Translations under genes and position numbers: made by a program
Part shown: piece after piece, positions 13,171 to 25,430 of the stretch
Layout: the number at the start of each line of letters is the position of its first letter
How positions within the stretch are numbered: position 1 is the stretch's first letter
The notes under the pieces: generated by a model
Database searches by the model: none
What the model saw: only the letters and a program-made list of their open reading frames with translations
Told to the model about the DNA's origin: nothing
Source of the DNA: Salminus brasiliensis
Lineage: Eukaryota; Chordata; Actinopteri; Characiformes; Bryconidae
Length of the DNA: 64,000 nt
Direction of reading: 5' to 3'
Assembly: GCF_030463535.1 (NCBI RefSeq)
Contig: NC_132896.1
Location: 32,533,477 to 32,597,476, forward strand

Positions 13171-14394
13171 AAAAAGGGATAAAACTGACAAATGTATGAA
13201 GATATAACCTTAATATTATAAGATGATTTAAATTAAGTCATGTTTTTTAATGTTTTTGGATGCTAGACAACTACAAATATGCACTATGTCAGGTTAACAG
13301 CATTTGTAACCCTCTATTCAATATGTTATATTCCCCTGCAGTGCTAAATACAGTGCATTTCATTAATACATATTTATGAATCAGCATCGGCAGAAATATA
13401 CACACCAAATATAGATATCAGCATACCAATATCGGCTCAGATACTGAATAAATTGATGTATTTACATCAATAAAAAGTAAAGGCGTCATGTTTCTACACA
13501 CATTTCATTTATGTGCAGCCACATGACATTTATTTTAATAATTAAATATTATGTATTATTAGACTATTTTAAATATGTATCTTTTTTATCTCGATTTTTA
13601 AGCTTTTTTGATTGAATAATTATTTGATTGAAAAATGATTCATGATGTAGAAGTGTCAGTCAGCAATGTGTGTGTGTGTGTGAGTGTGTGTGAGTGGCGG
13701 GTAGTTGTGTGTTCTAAGCATGGAGAATTCTCCTCTTGGTGAGATGTGGAAGAGCGTGGGAGGGCTGTGGCACCCAGCCTTGTGACGGCCACAGCTGCTT
13801 CCAACTGGAGCAGAAAATCATCTGAGCTCAGACTGCAGCTACAAAACGCTGAGGAGAGAAGTATGCCTGGGTTATTCTGAGGCCTGTGTGTGTGTGTCTC
13901 TGTGTGTTTGTGTGTATCCAGAGACAATGCTGAGACTGAGTTCATTTTATGGCAAACACATGCATGTGGTTGTTGCTCACGTGTTGCGCACATGCCATGC
14001 TAAAATGTGCAGCAACTCGGGAGCAAAGGAGGGAGCAGACTGGGACATTCAGATGCCAAAAGAATAAAACCTGCACAGCAGTTTAACCTTAAAACAGCAG
14101 CTTCACAGCCATGTTCACTCTCCCCTGACTGCAATAAGGAGAACGGTGTCTCTGTTGTTGCCACTCCGGGCTCAGAACGCTGCTACTCTGGATAAGCAGG
14201 CAGGACTACATGCTGCTGTCACTTTCAGTGAGGGTTCTGTATCTCTCAGCTTGTCCAATAATGCATCTGTATGTGATATGTGTTTCTTTTCGGGGAGCCT
14301 AGAAGTGCAAATTACACTTCCTGACTATAAAGTCAGGACAAAATCTTACATAATACTGTTTTAATGTACAATAAAAGATATGAACATTGTTTAG
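13171..14394. other. Intergenic stretch, nothing recognised
   Basis: Contains short GT-rich microsatellite pieces around 13667-13700 and 13886-13915. The short open frames have no recognisable product. Confidence 0.5.
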
Positions 14395-14745
14395 TGTGAG
14401 TCCTTCCAGCTTCAAGTACGGCTCGGCTCGACCCGCCATCCTTTAAGATCCACAGAAGACGAGCGTCCAGCACCGAAGTGGTGGAACGAACTTCCCCTGG
14501 GTGTCTGAACAGCAGAGTCCAACGCTCGTTGTCCTCAAACCCAGACTGAAGACCCTCCTCTTCTAAAAGAGGACTTGGGCGAAGAGTAGAGTATTATGGT
14601 ATCCATATTGACTCTAAGATTAGAGGATCTTGGTATTTTAGTCTATTTAAACTAGCTGAGGTTCTTCTTGAGTAAACAGTGAAGCACTTTTGTAAGCCGC
14701 TCTGGAGAAGAGCATCTGCTAAATGCTGTAAATGTAAATGTGTCT
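14395..14745 (+). mobile_element. L2-like LINE, 5'-truncated 3' end
   Basis: It carries the same sequence as the minus-strand element at 19960-20690: TTCAAGTACGGCTCGGCTCG, GAAGTGGTGGAACGAACTTC and the 3' tail GCTCTGGAGAAGAGCATCTG...AAATGTAAATG. It is the last part of the reverse-transcriptase ORF plus the 3' UTR. Confidence 0.75.
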
Positions 14746-14849
14746 GTAATTGTGACTTACACAACAATTAGAACCAATTTCATTAGTTATCAGTGCAGAA
14801 ATCCAGGTAACTCTGAAGGGTTCACTTGCTTTTTTTGTCAGTTATTTTT

Positions 14850-15200
14850 TAAGGATCTACTGAGATGCTTTATCAAGAGCAATCATGCATGTATCTAATC
14901 AGCCAATCAGCTTCAGGTACTATTCACATCAACCAGCAGAATTGGGATAAAAATGTGATCTCACTGATTTTGAGCGTGGCATGTTTGAGGGTGTCAAAAA
15001 TGCTGGTTTGAAACATTTCTAGAACTGCTGATCTCCAGGAACTTTCAGCACAGCAGTCTCTAGAGCTACTCAGAACGGTGCAATAAAACAAACATGTCCA
15101 GTAAGAAGTTCTGCAGTTCTGCAGACCGAAACATCTTGTTGATGAGAGAGATCCACAGAGAATGGTCAGAGCTGACAGGAAGGCTACAGTGGCTCAGATA
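14850..15200 (+). mobile_element. Tc1-like transposon remnant (second family)
   Basis: Fragments such as AAATGTGATCTCACTGATTT, AACTGCTGATCTCCAGGAAC and CAGTCTCTAGAGCTACTCAG are typical of a common fish Tc1-like element, here badly decayed. No open transposase frame remains. Confidence 0.6.
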
Positions 15201-15239
15201 GCCTCTCTGTGGTAAGCAGGACACATCAAACCTTGTCAA

Positions 15240-15860
15240 CCAGATTACTTGAACTAATTGAAGAGCCTAGTCATACTGGTCATGCTGGTCATGTTGGTCA
15301 ACCAGCTTGCTTGAACTGGTTGACTAGCTTAGTCATCCGTGTCATGCTGGTCAATCAGCGTGGCCATGCTGGTCATGTTGGTCAACCAGCTTGCTTGAAC
15401 TAATTGAAGAGCCTAGTCATACTGGTCATATATTGGTCATGGTGGTTAACCAGCTTGCTTGAACTAATTGAAGAGCCTAATCATACTGGTCATGCTGGTC
15501 AACCAGCTTGCTCAAACTGGTTGACTAGCTTAGTCATCCGTGTCATGCTGGTCAACCAGCGTGGCCATGCTGGTCATGTTGGTCAACCAGCTTGCTTTAA
15601 CTAATTGAAGAGCCTAATTATACTGGTCATGCTGGTCATGGTGGTCAACCAGCTTACTTTAACTAATTGAAGAGCCTAATCATACTGGTCATGCTGGTCA
15701 TGGTGGTCAACCAGCTTGCTCAGACTGGTTGACTAGCTTAGTCATCCGTGTCATGGTGGTCAACCAGCGTGGCCATGCTGGTCATGGTGCTAAACCAGCC
15801 TGTGCAAGCTGATTGACTAGCCTAGTCACACTGGTAATGCTGGTCAAGCTGGTCAAGGTG
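15240..15860. repeat. CTGGTCAACCAG minisatellite
   Basis: Imperfect tandem units built from CATGCTGGTCAACCAGC, TTGAACTAATTGAAGAGCCT and GGTTGACTAGCTTAGTCAT. CTGGT/ACCAG are self-complementary, so single strands could form stacked hairpins. It runs directly into the SINE at 15861. Confidence 0.9.
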
Positions 15861-16082
15861 GTTGGTGTGGCGCAACAGATAACACCACTAGCTGTCAGTG
15901 AGCTACCACACCATGTAGGAGACTGGGGTTCGATTCCCAGTCTGGGTGACTATGCTGCGCTATACCAATATGAGTCCTTGGGCAAGACTCCTAACACTAC
16001 ACTGGCCCACATCTGTAATATGTGTGACCTTGTAAGTCGCTCTGGATAAGAGCGTCAGCTAAATGCCATAAATGTAAATGTA
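15861..16082 (+). mobile_element. tRNA-derived SINE, copy 2
   Basis: Same family as the copy at 5518-5735. It has GTTGGTGTGGCGCAACAG, a B-box GGTTCGATTCCC and the 3' tail GTCGCTCTGGATAAGAGCG...AAATGTAAATG. That tail closely matches the tail of the L2-like LINE fragment at 14395-14745. Confidence 0.8.
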
Positions 16083-16379
16083 AGCTGGCAGACCAGCTTA
16101 ACCCCCAAACAAAAACATTGTCCATGCTACTTAAAAGCTATGCCGGTCAACCAGCTCAACCAAACCAAACCTGAGCTGACCAGGGTGTTTTTTCTTTGTT
16201 TTTGTTTTTTAGCAGGGAAGTCTTTATTAGAGTCATGCTAAATCCCCCCTGTAAAAACAAACAGCTCATAATAAATAATTATATCCTGTATTTTTATTTA
16301 GTACGGTTTTAATTCCAGGCCTGTTTTTGAGTTAAAGCTGATATTAGGACATAAGCACTGCTCTGTAGTCCTATAAGGC

Positions 16380-16607
16380 CACCGTATTTCAGCCACGTGC
16401 CCTCTCGGCAGGGTTGGTCCGCTCCTCCTCCAGTTGTGCTTCGTGCGCTCTGACCAGCGGGCATCTCGCGGAGCTTTCGGCCAGAACCGCTGCGTTTGTT
16501 AATCTCAGTCGTTTAAAAGCACCAGAGAAGATGTGAATCGGTTGAAATTGTTGCGCGAGGCAGTTTTTTTTTATTATTGTTTTAGACTTTGGTCATTTTG
16601 GTCCAGG
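16380..16607 (+). promoter_or_regulatory. CpG-enriched upstream and 5' UTR region of chrnb3
   Basis: The bases before the chrnb3 ATG are visibly richer in CG dinucleotides than the AT-rich surroundings. They include a palindromic E-box CACGTG at 16394-16399. This fits a promoter with 5' leader. It is inferred from base composition and position only. Confidence 0.4.
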
Positions 16608-19600
16608 ATGAAGTTGGCAGCCCTCGCGCTCTGCGCGCTGTTTGCGCTCTCCAGCGCCACCAGCACGACAGGTGAGTCCTAACAGTGTGTGGTGGTGTTC
16701 GGTTGGAGGTCGATGAGACAGGAGTAGAAGCTTCGTGGTTTAATAACAGAGATGTTATTGAAGGTTCAGTGAGGGACTGGTCAGCTGATGAGGTCAGATG
16801 TGAGTTGCATGGTTTTGGCGCAGTTCTGGAGGTTCTGGAGCTTCTTTATTGGCTTGATCTCAACAAATCCCCGCGGGCGAGGCGCTTGCTGGACTTCTGC
16901 TGAGCTTAGAAAAGGGGTTGGGTTTCAGGTCGTCCTCGTCTGCTTGCTGGGGTCTCACTTTTGTGCGTTTTGAATTTCACTTATGTGGACATTAAGTCTC
17001 GGGTGCACCAGGGGGTCACAGCAAACAACGATGGACCTGCAGCTGCTGAAAACACTGAAAAAGATCATGCATTACACTTAGAACCACGTTTGGGTCCATA
17101 AAGAACCATGTTTGTAGAGATGTGTGAGTGTGAAGAATGTGGAATTGGTGAAGATCCTTTTAGACCTTTGAAGGTCCTTCAACTGTACACATGCTTCTTT
17201 ATGGAACCTAATGGGGGTTCTTCTAAGGCCATCAAAGAACCTTTTGTAGCACCTTCATTTCTGAGAGTCTAGAGTTATCTTCTGGAAATTCACCAAAAAG
17301 GGTTCTCTGGGTTTCCAACCCTGGTCCTCTAGAATCCCTGATCTTGGTTCGATTCACTTGGCCGGGTGTGATCACAGTAATCACACCTGGATGAGGACCA
17401 AAGCAACCGTACCGAGATGCACTTTGAGAGAGGGTGGTCTCAGTCCAGTTGTTGTCTCAGTCCAGTCCCAAACAAACTCTGGAGCAGTTAGTTTGTGGTG
17501 AGAGCATCTGACCCAGATCAGACCTCGATCCGACCCCAACTATCAGATGTGCTCTACAAGTTTGAGCTAAATGGCTCTCATAGCCAGGTGGCACCCTGGT
17601 CTACTGCCCAGATAGTTAATCACTACAGCTGTGAATAGATGCCTTGTCTGCCGCTGACCCATGTTAAACTGCACAGAAATCTGCAGCACTAGTCCAGAAC
17701 ACAGGACCTTCTTCCTGTATTTACCTTCATGCTCCACCCATACAGGTCTGACCAATCAGCAGAGAGATCGGCCTTGTGTGGGTTGTTGTGATGCATCTTG
17801 GTGGGCTTGGATTTTTCCCTGTGTGAAAACCAACCAAACCAAAGGGAAACGCTCAAAGTTTACAAACTCGTTTGAAGTCATTCGGGCCGAAGCAAACCAA
17901 CCATTAGTGTTTACCCTGCCCCCAACACACCCGATCCAGTCAATCAGCTGATTAACAAGCCCTTCCTGAGTTGAAGCCTGCCATAAAAGAGCCATGTTTG
18001 ATTGGAGTGAGGTTCAAATGAGACCAAGTTAGCCAAGCTACACCTAGTAAAAAGCCATCGCCAAGACACCAGCAAATAAACACAGCCCTCATACAGGTTC
18101 AGACATAATATCTGTTTATTAATGGGCCTTAAAATAGTTACATGTCTCTTGCCAAATAGGGAGCCCATGTTCATCTCTCCTGTCTATCTTATGAGTTTTG
18201 ACGCTGACAGGTTGAACACTGACGTACAGAGAACACACAGTGTAATCAGGAACCAGCAATATCTGAGCTTTAACAGTATGGATGAATGTGGGTCAGTAGT
18301 TATCAGTAGTTATACTAATGAGTTATAACTGCTTACTAGCAGTCATGAGCTGTTTATAACCAATTAATAACCATTAATAAACATATTTTAAAGCCTTCAT
18401 AAGGGAAGTCTTATTATAAAACATTGACAGTAAATAAAACTTTAGGTGAAGGTTCTTCAAACCTTTAAAAGGTACTTCACACTTCTCTTTGGCATAAAAA
18501 AAGGTTCTTTAGGTAACCAATTCCACTGTTTGGTATCACTCAAAAACACTCTGTGGCACCTTCATCCAGTGTTCATCCAATAAGAACAGATCTTCAGATA
18601 ACGGTCAAGGGTACAGGTTGGGAGTTTGCCCCCATTTGCTGCAGTAACAGCCTCTACTCTTCTGGGAAGGTTTACACTGGATGTTGGAGCGTTGCTGTGA
18701 AGATTTGATGGCGTTTAGCTAAAAGAGCATTAGCTAGGCCAGCCAATTCTGGGTGATCAGTTCAGGCACTCCAACCTATCCTGCACAACACATTTGCCAG
18801 GGTTCACTTAACACTGTGAGTGTTGACCAACACTCGCAAAGCCCAGTGCTGGGGTCTTGGTTACTGTGTGATTGCTCCAAAGCGCCTGTTCTATGGGCAG
18901 TGCATTCAATTAAAAGGGGTGTCTGGATACTTTTGGATTGTCCACAATTTTTTATATTTGTTTGTGTGTGTCTGTAGGTGCTGGAGAGTTTGTGTCCTTG
19001 GCAGAGAGGGAGGATGCCCTGCTGCGGGACCTGTTCCAGGGCTACCAGCGATGGGTACGCCCCACCCAGCACTCCAACAACACAGTCAAAGTGCGCTTCG
19101 GCCTGAAGATATCACAGCTTGTGGATGTGGTAAGAAACATGTACACACATTCACACACACTGACAGTCTACCATACATGTGGATTGTACCACTAGGTTTT
19201 ACTTTTTCGTGTATAATTCGCTCTGCAGTCCTGAAACCGAGGAGTGTTGCTCTCCATGGTGCTGAAATGCAGGGGCTGCATTGCAGAGCAGAAAGGGTGT
19301 TTCCACGTCACCCTTTTGCCTCTGCCCTAAAATCTCTGTACTACTCCCTCATCTTATCGCTGAGAGCTTTTCGTTGTTCAGGCTGGAGAGCAGGCTCATG
19401 CGATGGAGTGAATTATTAACAGTGTTGGGAAGCCGCTACACACAGACACAAACCCAGATCGCGCCACAGTCGTTATTCCATTTTCCTGGGTGAGGATTAA
19501 AGTAAAATTCCACCAGTTTCTCATAATAACAGCATTATATAGTAGCTGCGATGTAAACTTGGTTTCTTGGTAATCTAGTTGGAAAACGTGTGTTCTGGCA

Positions 19601-22535
19601 TGTCTACAAGACAAAAATAGACAATATAATGTACTGTCCAAATTGACCAGAGAAGCAGTGTATTTTCTGAGATTATATGAAACATTGATTATGGTTAAAT
19701 AGTGGTAAATATGAAACAGCACGAAACTACCTTAAAAAAACAATGTCTTTGAGGTGGTGGGACTTCACCATCTATTCACCACCACTGTGAACAATTCTCT
19801 AGTCTCTAGGTTTCTCTGGAATTGAGCGTTTCACCCCAAACACACTGTGTATGGCTTTGCTAATATTTGAACCATTTAATCATGCAAATATACAAAAATG
19901 TGGAACTGCCATAAAAAACACCACATATAATTTTGTATGATGTTTATTGTGTTAATTCCAATTACATTTACATTTACATTTTAAGGCTTTTAGCAGATGC
20001 TCTTCTCCAGAGCAACTTACAAAAGTGCTTTGCTATTTACCCAAGAAAAACCTAGTTTAAATAGACTAATAATTCAAAGATCCTCTAATCTTAGACTCTA
20101 CTAAACACAAGTCAGTAAGGTGACCACTCTGCTATTCGCCCAAGTACTCTCAGAAGAGGAGGGTCTTCAGTCTGGGTTTGAAGACAGCGAGTGTTGGACT
20201 CAGCCGTTCGGACACCCAGGGGAAGCTCGTTCCACCACTTCGGTGCAGGACAGTAAAAAGTCTGGACGCTCATCTTCTGTGGATCTAAAAGGATGGCGGG
20301 TCGAGCCGAGCCGTACTTGAAGCTGGAAGGGCTCTTGGTGCGGATCGGCTTTTGACCATCCCCATCAAGTACGGAGGGGCTGGCTGGTCCTTTCTGGGTT
20401 TTGTAGGCCAGAGTCAGGGTTTTAAATCTGATGACCTGGGCAGCAGCAGCTACAGGAAGCCAGTGAAGAGAGAACGCAGCAGTGGAGAGACATGGCTGAA
20501 TTTAGGAACATTGAAGACGACCCATGCCGCTGTGTTCTGGATAAGTTGCAGGATTCTGATGGTGCGCAGAGGGAGACCAGCCAGAAGGGAACTGCAGTAG
20601 TCAAGTCTTAAAGTGACGAGAGACTGAACAAGCACCTGGGCGGCCTCTCTAGAGAGGAAGGGTCTAATTGAATTTGAGGGTCAATTAAATCTGCTTGAAC
20701 TGAAGTTATAAATGAACATGATGACTATATGCAGTTCCAAATGTATAAATGGTGTTACACACATTACAGGCAACTTCAATCATATGTGTGTTATAAAAGA
20801 CACTGAGTTGTGCCTTCAACCTCACAAGGTAGATTTGGGGGAGCACAGAGAGGTCACCTGAAAAATGAAACCGCCTAAAAGTACATTTTGGATTATTGCA
20901 AGGCAGATCCGTACCACAGCTATGAAGGTGAAAACCACCAGTAAAGAAAGATGATGTCATTGTGTTTAGTTATAGTGTCTTCCTACTACAGTCACCACAC
21001 ATGGATGTGGAAAATAAATGGGTTTGTTCTGTTTTTATTGCTTTAGACCTTTAGAGGGACAGAGACTCCATCATTTCACAATATTACAAAGCATCAAAAA
21101 CATTGGTCAATTTTAAAAGGCAATACAACACAATTACATTACTGTATTAAATATTAAATTAGACTGCAATATATTTTCCCCCTGGAAGTCCTAATGTGGT
21201 TAGAAGACAAACTGCTGTGAATTTTGATTGCAGGCTTTTTAAGGTTTTTTAATAAGACTTTGTGCTACTGTATCTCCTCGGGAGAACATCATTATATTTC
21301 AATACAATAAAACATGTATGGACACTCTTCTGTCTGTATAATCAGTGCTCTTCAGTGCTTTTTATTGTTTAATTTAATGTTGTTCTTTTTTATCATAGGA
21401 TGAGAAGAATCAGCTCATGACCACTAATGTGTGGCTGTGGCAGGTCAGTGTTTTAAACTGGCATTTTAAAAACACCCAGTTCTGTGCAGATGTTTCAGAC
21501 ACTTCTAGATCAGAACAGAACAGATGAAGCTGGTGATCATAAATCCAGTAAAAAGGAGAAACAAGAGCTTCTCATTCTGAAGAAAGAAAGTAGTGAGATC
21601 TTGTCGGTGAGCTAGTCTGAAGAACAGAGCTCGGTTCCTCCAGGTTTCTCCTGGATGCCCTAGTCCAGCCAGCACAGCGTGGAGGATGTGTTCAACTCCA
21701 TCATCATCATCAGCAGCAGCAGACCAGGTGTTGATCTGAGGAGAACTCTAAATAATACTAGACTCCATGAGGAGAACTTTGGAGATGTTCTAATGGAGAA
21801 CCTCCACCACTTTCTGTAGGAATGTTGTTAGTGTTTATTCTAATATCAGTGTTTTACTGAGGAGATAAACACTTACTGCCCAGATGAGCAGCTTTTACTT
21901 CTATTTTTTTCACAGGTGACTAAACCTTTTGCACAGTACTGGATAAATTGCTGGCTCGAGTTTGGTTTTATATATGTAAGGGCCGCTCAGTCTATGTGTC
22001 TTACATAATCAGCACTAACAGTATTCTGGGTGTGTAGGAATGGATTGATTATAAACTTCGTTGGAACCCAGAGGATTACGGCGGTATAACTTTCATCAGA
22101 GTTCCATCAGAGAGCATTTGGCTGCCGGACATCGTCCTGTACGAGAAGTAGGTTTGTCATGATGACCTTGATGGTATCGATTAGGATTGCAGCGAGGTTA
22201 TATCGGTTTTAGGTATACCATGGTATAAATTATGATGGTTATGACATTTGCTTAATACTATTGGAAAAAAATCTGGAAACTGGAAATCAAACTGCAGAAG
22301 AATCCCAGGAATGGATTTATTTAAAAATAATTAACCCATAATAAAATGATCATTAAAACAAAATAGTTCAGAAGAGCTTTCTTATTTATTTATTTGTTTA
22401 TTTATTTGAGACTTATATGCAATTTATTTATATATATAAATGAAATATATAATATAAAGTATATATTTATATACTTCCATTAAAAAGTATATTTTAATTG
22501 TAATATATTTTTCAACCAAAAACAACCAGTGTATA

Positions 22536-22572
<37 letters not shown>

Positions 22573-24625
22573 TAATAATAATAATAATGATAATGATAAG
22601 AAGAAGAAGAAAAAGAAAAAGATGAAAATGATTATATGAAATACAGATGATATGAAATACAGTATTTTCAGTGGAATGAATAGTTGCTGTAGGTTTAGAG
22701 CTAAAGAATTTGTCTTGAATCTCCTGTCCTGTAGTGCTGATGGACGTTTTGAAGGCTCTCTGATGACCAAAGCCATTATAAAGTATAACGGCGCCGTCAC
22801 CTGGACCCCTCCGGCCAGCTACAAATCCGCCTGCACCATGGACGTCACATTCTTCCCCTTCGACCGGCAGAACTGCTCCATGAAGTTCGGCTCATGGACC
22901 TACGACGGGACCATGGTGGACATGGTGCTGGTGAACTACCAGGTAGACCGTAGCGACTTCTTTGACAACGGTGAGTGGGAGATTCTGAGCGCCACTGGCA
23001 TGAAGGGCAACCGGCGCGACGGGACACTTTCCTACCCCTTCGTCACCTACTCCTTCATCCTGAAGCGCCTTCCTCTCTTCTACACGCTCTTCCTCATCAT
23101 CCCCTGCCTGGGTCTGTCCTTCCTCACCGTGCTGGTCTTCTACCTGCCGTCGGACGAGGGCGAGAAGGTCTCGCTGTCCACCTCTGTCCTCGTCTCGCTC
23201 ACTGTGTTCCTCCTGGTCATTGAGGAGATCATCCCGTCCTCCTCCAAGGTCATCCCACTGATCGGCGAGTACCTGCTCTTCATCATGATCTTCGTCACCC
23301 TGTCCATCATTGTCACCGTGTTCGTAATAAACGTGCACCACCGCTCCTCCGCCACCTATCACCCCATGTCGCCGTGGGTGCGCTCCCTCTTCCTGCAGCG
23401 GCTGCCGCACCTGCTGTGCATGCGGGGTCACACCGACCGCTACCACTACCCCGAGCTGGAGCCCCATAGCCCCGAGCTAAAGCCCCGCATCAGGAAGGCT
23501 CCTCCGGGCCCTGAGGGTGAAGGTCAGGCTCTGGTCAACATGCTGGAGAAAGCCACCTGCTCTGTCCGCTACATCTCGCGACACATTCGCAAGGAGCATT
23601 TCATCCGAGAGGTGCGAGGTCAAGCAGTTATTTATAGATATTTAACCCTTTAAAGTCCGAAGTGGACATGCACCTGTGCCAAACCTAGAAGATGCCAGAA
23701 TATGCTCTGTCTGAACACAGCGGTAAAAACAAAGGATTGAAATTAGATCAGGGCCAAAAATCGCCAATGTCTGATTCTTTAAAATAAATCGGCCCTAGAT
23801 CGGCCCAGATCCCGATCCCCTGAAACTGATTATCCTGATCTCAGGCAGTAGCCTATGTGTGTATCGAATTAAGCCTCTCATTACAATACACACATACAGT
23901 ATATCGAACATTACATTCAACAGACTGGAGCAAATAAAGAACACATTTTAATTCTGACAGGGGTGGGCAATGGGGACCAGCGTCCAGCACAGTTTACTGA
24001 TTTCCCTCCTCTAACAGACCTATCAAACCTGGCAATTATCAGGTAAGTTGAATCAAGTGTGCTTGAGAAGAAAGAGCTCAAAACTGATCAGGAATCTGCC
24101 TGGAATTGCCCACGGCTGCCGTAATGATTACTAATTGGTAGCTACATGCAAAGCAATGCAAAATAATAGCTGAGTCGTTCCTAAGAAATAACAGAGGGGG
24201 AAAAACAGGAACCACAGAGTCCAAGGAGTTTAAGAGGTTTTTACCATAACACCCACCCTAATGTAATCAATAACTGATATGTAATATACTGTCAACGAAT
24301 GAAATTGTGTTTTCATTAACACAGTGGTATTATGCTGGTTGAGATAATGAAAATATTGACAAAGTTGTGAAATGATGACAATAACAAAGCTTATGGAGGG
24401 GATGAACTTGATGCAGCTGATGATGATGATGGTAATGATGATGATTATGATGATGAAGCTCTGCTCTTGCTCTAGGTGGTCCAGGACTGGAAGTTCGTGG
24501 CTCAGGTGCTGGACAGAATCTTCCTCTGGGCCTTCCTCACTGTCTCTGTATTGGGCACCATCCTTATCTTCACTCCTGCCCTAAAGATGTTCCTCAGCAC
24601 CCCATCTCCTCCATCAGGTCCATAG
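16608..24625 (+). CDS. chrnb3: Neuronal nicotinic acetylcholine receptor subunit beta-3, complete
   Basis: Accessory subunit of alpha-6 or alpha-4 containing nicotinic receptors. Exons are 16608-16671, 18978-19129, 21399-21443, 22038-22147, 22735-23611 and 24476-24625 (TAG), all with GT/AG borders and continuous phase. Exon 1 gives a signal peptide ([19 protein letters not shown]). Typical beta-3 blocks are [15 protein letters not shown], a Cys-loop with [15 protein letters not shown], and [14 protein letters not shown]2 reads [20 protein letters not shown], with valine at 9' where other subunits have leucine; this is diagnostic for beta-3. M4 is in the last exon ([20 protein letters not shown]). 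It lies about 7.4 kb downstream of the other beta gene in the same orientation and ends 725 bp from the predicted 3' end of the opposing integrin gene. The C-terminus ends in a Pro/Ser-rich stretch (STPSPPSGP), a little longer than the mammalian one as I recall it. Confidence 0.95.
17085..17285. repeat. Short palindromic AAAGGTTCTT-type repeat
   Basis: A short interspersed repeat built around TTCTTTATGGAACC, GGTTCTTCTA and AAGAACCTTTTGTAGCACC. Other copies lie near 9728, 10580, 18455, 24715, 40190, 48355, 49515, 52560 and 58720. The ends are partly self-complementary, as in a MITE. It is in intron 1 of chrnb3. Confidence 0.75.
18570..18950. mobile_element. Interspersed DNA transposon-like repeat, copy 2
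   Basis: Diverged relative of 3806-4320: GCAGTAACAGCCTCTACTCT, TTGGAGCGTTGCTGTGAAG and GGGGTGTCTGGATACTTTTG. It lies in chrnb3 intron 1 just before exon 2. Confidence 0.55.
19960..20690 (-). mobile_element. L2-like LINE, 5'-truncated, antisense in chrnb3 intron 2
   Basis: Read on the minus strand it encodes the C-terminal part of a non-LTR reverse-transcriptase protein ([52 protein letters not shown]) with frame breaks. The 3' UTR ends in TGTAAATGTAAATG-like repeats at the low-coordinate end. This fits fish L2-clade elements. It is a dead copy. Confidence 0.8.
21476..21942. mobile_element. MITE with terminal inverted repeats in chrnb3 intron 3
   Basis: The left end CCAGTTCTGTGCAGATGTTT pairs with the inverted right end (reverse complement CCAGTACTGTGCAAAAGGTT), giving inverted repeats of about 27 bases. 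The inside, about 410 bases, has no coding frame. Size and ends fit a non-autonomous DNA transposon; the superfamily is not assigned. Confidence 0.75.
22541..22590. repeat. (AAT)n microsatellite
   Basis: An array of AAT units with a few GAT variants, followed by AAG-rich sequence, in the intron before the large chrnb3 exon. Confidence 0.9.
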
Positions 24626-25349
24626 AATCCCATAAAAGTCTCTACTTAGCATCAGCATCACCAACACTGGAGAGTGGACCTACAGTAGGGTTGGGTATTG
24701 TCTGGCATCTGTCTTAGAGATGTGTGAGTGTGAAGAACCTTTAAAAGACCCCAAAAAACTTTCTGCAAAGGTTCTTTAGAGATTTTAAGATCACTTCTAT
24801 ATTATTAACAAACGTGGTTCTTCTATGGCATCGCTCAAAGAACCTTTTTTAGCACCTTAGTTTTTTAGGAGTGTTGGCAGCAGCAGAACACTGGATAGAT
24901 TATTAATTTCTGAATCATTTAGAAATCAGGTTTAATCAGTGATATCAGAATCTACAGATTTCAGACGATACCCAGCTCTTCTTTCAACCACTTTACACAC
25001 ACAAAAGACAAAATCACAGGCAGCCTATAGACTCCAAACACACACATCTAGTGAATATGACACTGTTTGTAATGTTAAAGATAACGGAAATGTATTAATG
25101 CAAAGAAATCTGAAGGAAACCAAGGTTATATCAAAACTTCGTAACTCAGTTAGTGATAGTATGTGTAGCTGATGATGCAGTCTTTGACGCTGGGGTTATT
25201 ATAGTCCTCTGGGTTTCCATTTACCCAGATTTCTGGAGTTGTGTTCATACCAGCTTTGGGCATTGTCTCCAACATGTAGAGAATGTACCTCGACCTCTGC
25301 AGCATGACCCTAACTCTAGTGTTCTCTGTCCGTTCTCCTCCACAGATGT

Positions 25350-25430
25350 CTAGGTCGCAGCCTTGTTGGGATTGATGGGGTAATATCCTGTCTTGTCTTC
25401 GGTGCACATATCACACGTGAAGCATCCAAG
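25350..25430 (-). CDS. itga6l: Candidate last exon of the integrin gene, atypical cytoplasmic tail
   Basis: After the transmembrane exon ends in phase 0 at ...VYFLSK, the only in-frame, acceptor-preceded open stretch I found before chrnb3 is this 81 bp. It encodes 26 residues beginning [13 protein letters not shown] and ending [11 protein letters not shown], then TAG. The acceptor is TCCTCAG, with a modest pyrimidine tract. The membrane-proximal KLGCF resembles the KxGFF core of integrin alpha tails, but the KR that follows is missing. No GFFKR-coding sequence was found on the minus strand between 24626 and 26783. Either the tail has diverged or the true last exon was missed. Confidence 0.45.
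   Translation of the reverse strand, partial: LGCFTCDMCTEDKTGYYPINPNKAAT

Noticed and set aside
15861..16082. tRNA-like A and B boxes suggesting a tRNA gene
   Set aside because: No cloverleaf could be drawn, and the sequence recurs with a LINE-type tail. It is a SINE.
22892..23467. 191-residue minus-strand open frame
   Set aside because: It is the antisense shadow of the large chrnb3 exon.
25150..25407. 85-residue minus-strand frame overlapping the integrin last exon
   Set aside because: It is in another frame from the phase-0 junction with the transmembrane exon and has no known motif. It is taken as 3' UTR.
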